From Hirschia sp964351655 (lineage in GTDB: Bacteria > Pseudomonadota > Alphaproteobacteria > Caulobacterales > Hyphomonadaceae): DNA of 58,556 nucleotides. Location of the stretch: NCBI GenBank assembly GCA_964351655.1, contig CAYGPD010000018.1:1-58556 (forward strand), read 5' to 3'. A program made the translations under genes and the position numbers. Positions 8,637 to 16,584 of this stretch are shown piece by piece; the first letter of the stretch is position 1; each line of letters starts with the position of its first letter. The notes under the pieces were generated by a model, which saw only the letters and a program-made list of their open reading frames with translations, had not been told where the DNA came from and did no database searches.

Positions 8637-11051
8637 CTAGAATTTGGCTTTGAGTTTCACACCATACCAACGCGGAATACCGCGAATGGTCGTTGGTATT
8701 CCAAATGCCTGACCTGTGTTTCCGTAGTCGATAAGATATTCTTCATCTGTCGCATTTTCTACGAATGCAGACACTTCCCAATTGTTGCTTTCACTACGCA
8801 AACCAATTTTGAAATCTAGCAAACCATAAGCATCTTGCAGCTCTTCTGGTCTGTTTTCATCTGAGAAATAAACTTCATCTTTCCAGACATAAGTTGGTAC
8901 GGCAAACAATTCCAATGCGCCGACTGGGACGTGCACTTCAGCACCTAAAGAGAAGGTGTTTTCAGGACTGATACGGAATGTATTTCCAGCACGAACTTGG
9001 GTGTTTCCATTTGAATCTACATCATCAAATTCAGAGAAATTATATCCATAAGTCGCAAACACATCGACATAATCATGCGCGATCATATACGCATCAATTT
9101 CAAACCCATACTGTGTGGCTGCACCCGTATTTTCCGTCAAAGCAATCGGATTTCCAGCTTCACGGAAAGACACTTGGAAATCTTCATATTCAGAATAATA
9201 AACTGAAGATGTCAGGCGAAGTTTCTGATCTAGGAACTCCCCTTTCAATCCTAACTCATAGTTTGTCAGGAATTCAGGATCGACCACAGCATAACCTGTT
9301 GGTTCGCTACCATCTGTGCTTAGGCCACCTGGACGACGTCCACGTGCAACAGAGGCCCACCCTCTTAGGTCATCCGTAAGGGCATAATTTGCCGCGAGAC
9401 GCCAAGTGAAATCACCATCTGCGTCATAGCTGCGTTCGATAGGTGTCTCACTAAAGATGAAGGCACCGCCAAGTGTCAGCGCGTTTATACGGCCACCAAG
9501 CGCCTGATTTCCATCCACAAGATAGGCGTATTGAGATGCAGAAAACTCTTCGTCTGTGTAACGCAGACCAGCCGTTAAGGTCAGCCTTGAAGTTACATCA
9601 TAAGAAATATCACCAAATATATCTAAAGATTCAAATTCATTCGTCGCATACTGATCTTGCACCAGATCATCTAATGGCACTACGCGCCCCAACCCTTGCA
9701 AGGCTGCCAATGAAACTGGCACAGGGTTAAACGGGTTCAGCACGTTCTCAGCATTCGGCACGCCCGCGTCTTTCAATGTCTGAATAAACATTTCACTTGC
9801 TTGTGCGAAGCTAATGTCATTGCCCGTCGCAGCTTTCACTTGTGCAATCACACCATTGATAATAACCGGCGCAACCGCCAAGGCTTGTAATGGTGCCTCA
9901 TCAGCAGCCAAAGTCAGACGCGATGAATCACGCTCATCAATGTAATTTACACCCACAAACCCGCTGAGTTTGTCACCATTGTGAAAGTTCATTCTCAATT
10001 CTTGAGAAAAGACTTTTGCTTTTTGATCTGTGCCAAACTGCAATAAAGACAATGACGTTCCATCAGAGTCGAACGCTTCTGTCTGATATTGGTCGCGGTA
10101 GTCAGAAATAGAAGTGAATGAGAAATAATCATTCACATCATAGTTCAAGATAGCTGTCGTTGAGAAAATCTCACGGTCTGATCCAAGTTCTGAACGCCCC
10201 TGAGCCGCAACATGGTTCATTTCTACATCGTCATAGGCATTTGTTGACTTAGATGTTGGTGATCCTGTCGGGTAAACAACAGATCTAAATTCAGTCCCTG
10301 TCGATTCATCATCTTCGTAGTTTACGATGATATCGGCTGTGAAATTAGCCAATGGTGCCCAGTGCGCTGCGAGGCGTAACGCGTCTGTTTTTTGCCCCAT
10401 GAGATCAGGCGTTGATGGGTCATGGTTTTCAATATAGCCATCATATGCATCATGCACACCCGCGAGGCGCAGTGCGAAATTGTCGGCAACTGCCCAGTTG
10501 TAAGCACCTTCAAGGCGTTGTGTATTGTAGGAGCCAGCTTCAATCTGAGCATAGCCAGCGTTTTCTTCCGTGTTGGCTTTGTTTTGGATGAAGTTAATAC
10601 CCCCCACCAAAGCACCCTGCCCGAACAAAGTTGGCTGCGGGCCTTTTACAACTTCGATACGTTCCATATCAAAATAAGATAAGCTGGCACCCCAACCCGG
10701 ACGCGCATTTGACACTCCATTGGTGAACATCGCGACCCGTGGAGCGCCTCCATCAGAGGTCACACCACGAATTGAGAAACTAGGTGCGTTCAAAGATTGC
10801 GCTTGAACTTGAAGACCCGGAATGAAATCCGCTAATTCTTCTAAATCATCTGCATTTATGAGGTCGATAAATTCTTGGTTGACCGCAGATACGTTAATAG
10901 GAACATCAAGCAGGTTTTCATCAACCTTCTGCGTGGACACAACAACCGCCTCAAGGCGGCGCTCTTTTGTGTTTTCGGTTTGCGCAAAGGCAGAATTAAA
11001 CGATAGCCCCGCTAAAATTGCTGAGGAACAGAATAGAACAGATTTTTTCAT
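8637..11051 (-). CDS. TonB-dependent outer-membrane receptor, probably phosphate-ester related
   Basis: 804 residues with a Sec signal peptide ending at AFA-Q. The plug domain (about 30-160) contains VVVSTQK, FSIRGV and IEVVKGPQPTLFGQGALVGGINF; the beta-barrel fills the rest and ends in Phe (KLKAKF), as outer-membrane barrels do. The upstream TonB box is not obvious. It is followed on the same strand by phoD, with GDPD beyond, so the ligand may be a phosphorylated compound; this is inference from neighbours. The promoter region holds a 14-bp direct repeat (11102-11138). Confidence 0.92.
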   Translation of the reverse strand: MKKSVLFCSSAILAGLSFNSAFAQTENTKERRLEAVVVSTQKVDENLLDVPINVSAVNQEFIDLINADDLEELADFIPGLQVQAQSLNAPSFSIRGVTSDGGAPRVAMFTNGVSNARPGWGASLSYFDMERIEVVKGPQPTLFGQGALVGGINFIQNKANTEENAGYAQIEAGSYNTQRLEGAYNWAVADNFALRLAGVHDAYDGYIENHDPSTPDLMGQKTDALRLAAHWAPLANFTADIIVNYEDDESTGTEFRSVVYPTGSPTSKSTNAYDDVEMNHVAAQGRSELGSDREIFSTTAILNYDVNDYFSFTSISDYRDQYQTEAFDSDGTSLSLLQFGTDQKAKVFSQELRMNFHNGDKLSGFVGVNYIDERDSSRLTLAADEAPLQALAVAPVIINGVIAQVKAATGNDISFAQASEMFIQTLKDAGVPNAENVLNPFNPVPVSLAALQGLGRVVPLDDLVQDQYATNEFESLDIFGDISYDVTSRLTLTAGLRYTDEEFSASQYAYLVDGNQALGGRINALTLGGAFIFSETPIERSYDADGDFTWRLAANYALTDDLRGWASVARGRRPGGLSTDGSEPTGYAVVDPEFLTNYELGLKGEFLDQKLRLTSSVYYSEYEDFQVSFREAGNPIALTENTGAATQYGFEIDAYMIAHDYVDVFATYGYNFSEFDDVDSNGNTQVRAGNTFRISPENTFSLGAEVHVPVGALELFAVPTYVWKDEVYFSDENRPEELQDAYGLLDFKIGLRSESNNWEVSAFVENATDEEYLIDYGNTGQAFGIPTTIRGIPRWYGVKLKAKF

Positions 11052-11101
11052 TGAAAGGCCCCGGAATAGAATATTATTGCGGGGACTTAGTGCGAGATAC
11101 G

Positions 11102-11138
11102 TGACAGTTATTTGATCATTTTGATGACAATTATTTGA
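11102..11138 (-). promoter_or_regulatory. Tandem operator-like repeat upstream of the receptor
   Basis: On the gene strand TCAAATAAyTGTCA occurs twice, 23 bp apart (11125-11138 and 11102-11115), 50-90 bp before the receptor start. The TGTCA(T/C) halves resemble PhoB half-sites, but the spacing is about twice that of a classical Pho box, so PhoB control is only a guess. Confidence 0.5.
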
Positions 11139-11236
11139 CGACTTAAAGGTCAGCCAGAGTGATTGACCTATAACTTCACGCTTGAAGCGAATGCAGGTTC
11201 AGAATCAACCTAAAGCATCCCAATGGCAAACACTAT

Positions 11237-11343
11237 CACTCCAACATCATCCATGCTGTGACCGTTTCTTGGGGCTTCAATGCTACCAATCTCGGCGTTC
11301 GCTCAACGCGTGTCGCATCTATTTGCTAAGAGACAGGTTCAAA
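11237..11343 (-). pseudogene. Degraded copy of the 3' end of the aldose-epimerase gene
   Basis: 107 bp match 15499-15605 at a constant offset of 4262 with about ten substitutions (near 90% identity). Read in the epimerase frame it gives FEPVS, a stop, QIDATRVE and LKPQETVTAWMMLE, then an early stop: a His codon has become TAG and the final Trp codon TGA. It is a non-functional remnant. Confidence 0.85.
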
Positions 11344-11379
11344 ACACAGTTTTTGATAATCAGTTCAATGTCCCGACCC
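11339..11379 (+). pseudogene. 41-bp fragment of a GDPD gene
   Basis: 37 of 41 bases match 5942-5982 inside the GDPD gene, in the same orientation. It joins the epimerase remnant through the shared bases TTCAAA. No start, stop or function remains. Confidence 0.75.
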
Positions 11380-11380
11380 G

Positions 11381-11425
11381 AGATAGAATATTATTGCGGG
11401 AGCTCAATGCGATATCCGTGGCAGC
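11381..11425 (+). repeat. Copy of the TonB-receptor upstream region
   Basis: ATAGAATATTATTGCGGG matches 11066-11083 exactly, and the following bases keep weaker similarity (tGCGAtATcCGTGgCAG against 11091-11106). This is the third patch of the mosaic between the receptor and the protease gene. Confidence 0.7.
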
Positions 11426-11706
11426 ACAAGTGACGCATTTGATCTTTTTTTCTATGCGAAAAAATCATATCTCTCACATTCAATGTCAATACATGGTTAA
11501 ATTCATTTGATTGTAAAAAAATCATACTTTTTCACGAAACTAAGTATTAACTAAAAAATTACCCCGAAAAATAGCAATTAATACAGTTAATTTAAATATA
11601 TAACAAAATTAAGTCAAATAAAAGAAGGTGAACTTCCCTTGACTACATTACATTTACTACACTTCATGCAGGTCGATTAATATCTGTTTGGGGGGAAATA
11701 ATTCCA

Positions 11707-14700
11707 ATGACTAGTAATTTAGATTCAGCAATTCCAACTTTTACTTATGATCAAATTGCAGATCAATTAACAACTGGATATTGGAGAGCCACTTCAAGGG
11801 ATGAACGCAGATTTGATGTTGACGTTGGTGGCACGCTAACAGTCAACATTTCCGCGCTCACCGCAGCTGGTCAATCACTCGCACTAACTGCCCTCTCCGC
11901 TTGGTCAGCAGTCACGGGTCTGACGTTTCAACAAACCACCGATCTGGGCGATATCAGATTTGATGACAACCAAAGCGGCGCATATGCAAATTACTCCGTT
12001 ACAGGTAATGTCATCAACTATTCGTGGATCAATGTCTCGACGAGTTGGATAAATTACTACGGCACGAACGAAGACTCCTACAGCCTCCAAACATACATTC
12101 ACGAAATTGGGCATGCATTGGGTCTTGGCCACGCAGGTAACTATAACGGCTCGGCTTCCTACCCTAACGATGCGCTCTACACTAACGACTCTTGGCAAGC
12201 GAGCATCATGTCGTATTTCAGTCAGACTGAAAATACCAGCATTGACGCAACACGAGCATTTGTCATGACGCCTATGATTGCTGATATCATTGCCATGCGC
12301 TCACTTTACGGCACAACATCTACCTTTTTAGCGACTGACACTATTTTCGGCCTCAACTCGACGGCTGGTGGCATTTATGATTTCTTCGCAGCCGGTACGC
12401 CAAACAACATAACAAGCGTGACGATTATAGATGATGGCGGCAACGATCTAATCGATTATTCTCACGTCAACGCAGATCAAAACTTCAACCTTAATGATGA
12501 AAGCATCTCTGATGTCGCTGGTTATGTCGGCAATCTCAGTATTGCTCGTGACACCATCATTGAAAATGTAAGAGCAGGATCTGGTGACGACACGATCATC
12601 GGAAATGAAGTCAACAACCTCATCACAGGTAATGGCGGCAACGACATCATTGATGGCGCCGCTGGTGAAGATACAGCCATTTTCTCTGGAAACTTTAGCG
12701 AATATACAATTACCCAAACACCTGAAGGTTCATACATCGTTGCCCACACTGGCGGCACCCAACAAGATGAAACAGACACGCTCACAAATGTTGAGAATTT
12801 GAGCTTTGCTGACCGCACAATTGCGGTAACTGACCTTCCAATTACTGACAACCTGCTTGTAAACGGCTCGTTTGAAATGCCAAACCTTGCGGCTGGCGAG
12901 TGGACCCATCTAACAGAGATTGCAGGATGGAAAGCCATCTCAGGCGGTGAGATAGAAATCTGGAACGGCGTCAACGGGGTTGTCGCGCCTGAAGGCACAC
13001 AACATGCTGAGCTAGACTACACAACAGGTGTAGATGGCTTCTACCAAGACGTAGAAACTGTCAGTGGACAAACTTACAACCTCTCTCTGGAAGCAAGCGC
13101 ACGCCCTGGTTCTGCTGCAAGCACACAAGGCGTTCAAATCTTCTGGAATGGCGTACTTGTCGGTGAGTTTGCACCAAATGTAGATTGGACAACGCACACT
13201 TTTGATGTCGTCGGTACAGGGGGCAATGACCGCCTCATGGTGCGTGAGCTCGCAAGCCAAGATGATGGTTTTGGTGCCCTACTCGATAACTTCTCACTTG
13301 TGGCTGATGGTTTGCCAAACACAGCACCAGTTGCGGTGGATGATGACTTAGGTATTTACACTGAAAACCTTTACTCCGTGAGCGTACCGCCTAGTTATCT
13401 AACCGATAACGACACTGATGCAGATGGTGACACACTCACAGTCTCAGCTGTTTCAGAAACGACTGAAGCTGGTAGCTCCGTTTCAATTTCAGAAAGTGGC
13501 TCCGTCACATACCTGACAAACAATGCATTTGACTATCTGGCAGAAGGTGAAAGCGTTACTGACACATTCACTTACACGATTGATGATGGACGAGGCGGCA
13601 CAGATACTGCCACTGTTTCACTCGAAATTGGCGGCATCAACGATGCACCAATCGTCTCCGTCCCGATACAAGACCAAGATGCAATAGAGAACACTGCGTT
13701 CAGCTTCACGCTTCCAGCTGACGCATTCACCGATGTCGACGCCAGTGATGTTTTAACATACACAGCAACACTTGAAGATGACTCCGCCCTTCCAAGCTGG
13801 CTGACATTCGACGGCACAACCTTCACAGGTACACCGCCAGATGGAGCTGAAGGTGTTATCAACGTTAAAGTCACAGCAAGTGATGGGCGCGCTAATGTCT
13901 CAGATATCTTTGAGCTCAGCATCTCGAATGACGCTCCTCCTCCAACAAACCTGCTTGTAAACGGCTCTTTTGAAGACCCAGACCTTGCGGCTGGCGAGTG
14001 GACCCATCTAACAGAGATTGCAGGATGGAAAGCCATCTCAGGCGGTGAGATAGAAATCTGGAACGGCGTCAACGGGGTTGTCGCGCCTGAAGGCACACAA
14101 CATGCTGAGCTAGACTACACAACAGGTGTAGATGGCTTCTACCAAGACGTAGAAACTGTCAGTGGACAAACTTACAACCTCTCTCTGGAAGCAAGCGCAC
14201 GCCCTGGTTCTGCTGCAAGCACACAAGGCGTTCAAATCTTCTGGAATGGCGTACTTGTCGGTGAGTTTGCACCAAATGTAGATTGGACAACGCACACTTT
14301 TGATGTCGTCGGTACAGGGGGCAATGACCGCCTCATGGTGCGTGAGCTCGCAAGCCAAGATGATGGTTTTGGTGCCCTACTCGATAACTTCTCACTTGTG
14401 GCCGACAGTGTACCAGCTCCAAATAGCGCGCCTATAGCCGTAGATGATGACCTGACAACATTGAGCATACCTCAGAGTACGACTGTACGCTTTCAAGATA
14501 GTCGATTTACCTCAAATGACACTGATGTAGATGGTGACACACTCACAATGACTTCAGTGTCTGCAACAAGTGCTGCTGGTGCCGTGGTCTCTTATAACAC
14601 CTTAGATGGCCTAGTTTCATATAGTACCAACGGAAAATTCTCTTATCTTGCAGAAGATGAAGAAACGACAGACACATTCACCTACACAGTATCTGACGGA

Positions 14701-15390
14701 CAAGGTGGCACCGATACAGCAACGGCCACGGTGAAAATTGTAGGTGCAAATGATGCACCAATTGTAGCGAATGAAATTGCAGATCAGGAAACAGACGCAT
14801 ACCAGAGCTTCAACTTCACACTTCCTGCGGATGTTTTCAGTGATCCTGATACAAGTGATGTCTTACAAATTACAGCCAGTGATTTGACCGTGCCAACTAC
14901 TGCAACACTTGCAGATGGCGCAGCTCTTCCTGCATGGCTTTCATTTGATGGGGAAACCTTCTCAGGAACTCCGACTAATGCAGATTCTGGAACACTGTTT
15001 ATTCAGGTCACAGCTAGCGATGGCATAACTTCTGTATCCGATGTGTTTGAGCTAAATGTTACATTAGCACCTCCAGCAGAACCTCTTGGTGATAATGTAT
15101 CGAACCCTCTAATTCTGGATGAGGAAGACGCCTTCTCCTTCCACGCTGATGCGGATGTATCTCAATTTATCTCGCCGACGACTGGGCTAACCCAGACACC
15201 TCAGTTTGATGTCTCTCCAGCCATAGAACTTGAAACAATGATGGCTGCTTTCCAAGAAGATCAAATAGATGCTCCAAGCAATGGTGTGGTAGGCAATACG
15301 ATGGATCTCACGACCCAATTCATGTTCGATCACAGTGAAGACTTACCAGATACATTGGACATTCCTGCGATGGATAGTTTCCTGTATTAA
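11707..15390 (+). CDS. Secreted M10 (serralysin-like) metalloprotease with RTX and repeated adhesion-type domains
   Basis: 1227 residues, no Sec signal. The zinc site is HEIGHALGLGH (residues 132-142), followed by GNYNG and the Met-turn SIMSYF. RTX-type calcium repeats (GSGDDTIIGN, GNGGNDIIDG) lie near 290-320. Then comes a module repeated twice: a jelly-roll domain resembling DUF642/carbohydrate-binding folds (382-533 and 748-898), a VCBS/cadherin-like domain (DNDTDADGDTLTVS) and a dystroglycan-type cadherin domain (LPSWLTFDGTTFTGTP). The C-terminal 100 residues are acidic and end in DSFLY, consistent with an uncleaved type I secretion signal. No transporter genes are adjacent. Such proteins are secreted proteases or surface-bound degraders; the added domains suggest glycan or matrix binding. 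Confidence 0.9.
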   Translation: MTSNLDSAIPTFTYDQIADQLTTGYWRATSRDERRFDVDVGGTLTVNISALTAAGQSLALTALSAWSAVTGLTFQQTTDLGDIRFDDNQSGAYANYSVTGNVINYSWINVSTSWINYYGTNEDSYSLQTYIHEIGHALGLGHAGNYNGSASYPNDALYTNDSWQASIMSYFSQTENTSIDATRAFVMTPMIADIIAMRSLYGTTSTFLATDTIFGLNSTAGGIYDFFAAGTPNNITSVTIIDDGGNDLIDYSHVNADQNFNLNDESISDVAGYVGNLSIARDTIIENVRAGSGDDTIIGNEVNNLITGNGGNDIIDGAAGEDTAIFSGNFSEYTITQTPEGSYIVAHTGGTQQDETDTLTNVENLSFADRTIAVTDLPITDNLLVNGSFEMPNLAAGEWTHLTEIAGWKAISGGEIEIWNGVNGVVAPEGTQHAELDYTTGVDGFYQDVETVSGQTYNLSLEASARPGSAASTQGVQIFWNGVLVGEFAPNVDWTTHTFDVVGTGGNDRLMVRELASQDDGFGALLDNFSLVADGLPNTAPVAVDDDLGIYTENLYSVSVPPSYLTDNDTDADGDTLTVSAVSETTEAGSSVSISESGSVTYLTNNAFDYLAEGESVTDTFTYTIDDGRGGTDTATVSLEIGGINDAPIVSVPIQDQDAIENTAFSFTLPADAFTDVDASDVLTYTATLEDDSALPSWLTFDGTTFTGTPPDGAEGVINVKVTASDGRANVSDIFELSISNDAPPPTNLLVNGSFEDPDLAAGEWTHLTEIAGWKAISGGEIEIWNGVNGVVAPEGTQHAELDYTTGVDGFYQDVETVSGQTYNLSLEASARPGSAASTQGVQIFWNGVLVGEFAPNVDWTTHTFDVVGTGGNDRLMVRELASQDDGFGALLDNFSLVADSVPAPNSAPIAVDDDLTTLSIPQSTTVRFQDSRFTSNDTDVDGDTLTMTSVSATSAAGAVVSYNTLDGLVSYSTNGKFSYLAEDEETTDTFTYTVSDGQGGTDTATATVKIVGANDAPIVANEIADQETDAYQSFNFTLPADVFSDPDTSDVLQITASDLTVPTTATLADGAALPAWLSFDGETFSGTPTNADSGTLFIQVTASDGITSVSDVFELNVTLAPPAEPLGDNVSNPLILDEEDAFSFHADADVSQFISPTTGLTQTPQFDVSPAIELETMMAAFQEDQIDAPSNGVVGNTMDLTTQFMFDHSEDLPDTLDIPAMDSFLY
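12850..13303 (+). repeat. 454-bp direct repeat, copy 1
   Basis: Nearly identical to 13948-14401 at offset 1098 bp; differences are confined to about 10 bases near the left end. It encodes the jelly-roll domain of the protease. Confidence 0.95.
13948..14401 (+). repeat. 454-bp direct repeat, copy 2
   Basis: Second copy of the domain-coding repeat. The near absence of synonymous changes implies recent duplication or gene conversion, since the flanking VCBS and cadherin-like domains have diverged. Confidence 0.95.
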
Positions 15391-15410
15391 GCACTCGGAA
15401 AACAAGAACG

Positions 15411-15455
15411 CAGAATAGCTTTTAACATACATTTGTACTGCTAAAAGCTATTCTG
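15411..15455. terminator. Hairpin between convergent protease and epimerase genes
   Basis: Perfect 14-bp arms CAGAATAGCTTTTA (15411-15424) and TAAAAGCTATTCTG (15442-15455) around a 17-nt loop. There is no long T-run. Its place between two convergent stops suggests a shared transcription end. Confidence 0.65.
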
Positions 15456-15494
15456 TAGGTCTTCAGTATTGTCGCGTCTATAAGACTGTCGGAG

Positions 15495-16469
15495 TTACCA
15501 CTCCAACATCATCCATGCTGTGACCGTTTCTTGGGGCTTCAATGCTACCAAGCCCGGTGCTCCCTCAACGCGTGTCGCATCTATTTGATGAGAGACAGGT
15601 TCAAAGCAAACAATGTCGCTTGGCCATGCCGGTGTATACATCATTGCAGTCGACAAGTTTTCAGATGCTGTCATTTTCACTGAGGTGAAGTTTGGCCCCT
15701 GCTCGATCTTGGCGACGCGGTCCCAATTGGTGAAATCATTGTTGATGAATTTTTCAGTTTTGGGAATCACCTTGCCCTGCGAATAATCCCAATATGGATT
15801 GGACGCTACTGAGATATATTTCTCGGGCATATCCATTTCATTTTGTAGCCCGACAGTGTCTGCCTTAAACGTCAGCTTCGTTGTCTCATCTCTTGGAAAC
15901 CAAGGATGGAATCCAAATCCATATGGAAGTTCAATATCAGCTTCATTGGTAATTGAGAGGGTAATTTTCACCCCGTTATCCATCAACTCAAAATGTTGCG
16001 ATGCTGTGTATTTGAATGGACCATTGCTTCCGTTTAGCAACACAATCTCAGCGCTATTTTCATTTGCCGTAGTCAGCGTCCAGGGGCGTTGAAATGCATC
16101 GCCATGAACAGGCAATACAGCGCCTTCAATATTCGGTGAAATATCATAATGCTGCCCATTCCAAACTATTCCGTCACTCAAGCGATTGGTGAATGGCATA
16201 AGGATGATAGAAGCAAGCTCAAATGGGCCAGCTTCGACATTGCCGCTCCAAGGACGCAATATAGGCTTTTCTCCCATTGATAGAGAAGCAATACCTCCCC
16301 CCATTTCAGGAATAATCGTCATTTTGGCTGATCCACTTTTCAGCTCAACGATTGATACATCACTCTTCATCTCTATCCCCGATGCTGTGTTTTCAGTCGC
16401 ACTACAAGATACGGCTGCAGCTAACCCAATGCTGATACACAAGAACCTCGCAAATCTCCAACGTTTCAT
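15495..16469 (-). CDS. Aldose 1-epimerase (galactose mutarotase-like), exported
   Basis: 324 residues. GGGGAGG stands about 5 nt before ATG 16469. An N-terminal signal with a Cys (AAAVSC) suggests a periplasmic lipoprotein, although the lipobox is weak. The core resembles the mutarotase superfamily: MPFTNRL (substrate Asn-Arg), LPVHGDAFQRPW (His), YGFGFHPWFP (catalytic His region) and a late Glu in CFEPVSHQ. It would interconvert alpha and beta sugar anomers. It follows the STN/TonB receptor gene on the same strand by about 115 bp, as the last gene of a sugar-uptake operon. A mutated copy of its 3' end lies at 11237-11343. Confidence 0.88.
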   Translation of the reverse strand: MKRWRFARFLCISIGLAAAVSCSATENTASGIEMKSDVSIVELKSGSAKMTIIPEMGGGIASLSMGEKPILRPWSGNVEAGPFELASIILMPFTNRLSDGIVWNGQHYDISPNIEGAVLPVHGDAFQRPWTLTTANENSAEIVLLNGSNGPFKYTASQHFELMDNGVKITLSITNEADIELPYGFGFHPWFPRDETTKLTFKADTVGLQNEMDMPEKYISVASNPYWDYSQGKVIPKTEKFINNDFTNWDRVAKIEQGPNFTSVKMTASENLSTAMMYTPAWPSDIVCFEPVSHQIDATRVEGAPGLVALKPQETVTAWMMLEW

Positions 16470-16584
16470 TTTAACCTCCCCACAATCGTTTTTTATTTGT
16501 TTTACACCTAGTTTCTAACAAAGAAGGGCGGGAGATCCCCCACCCTTCCATTGCAATTAAATCTTTCAGGTCTTTTTCAAAACA

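Larger units (their letters stand above)
11139..11706. other. Gap holding the mosaic and the protease promoter region
   Basis: Outside the three patches no gene is visible. Bases 11465-11700 are very A/T-rich and probably hold the promoter of the protease gene; a G-rich stretch (GGGGGGAAA) about 10 nt before its ATG is the likely ribosome site. Confidence 0.6.

Noticed and set aside
11182..11510. Plus-strand ORFs of 76-83 codons over the mosaic
   Set aside because: They cross three unrelated fragments; the reading frame matches none of the source genes.
13012..14358. Two identical 82-codon antisense ORFs
   Set aside because: They are the shadow of the 454-bp duplicated domain in the protease gene, not independent genes.
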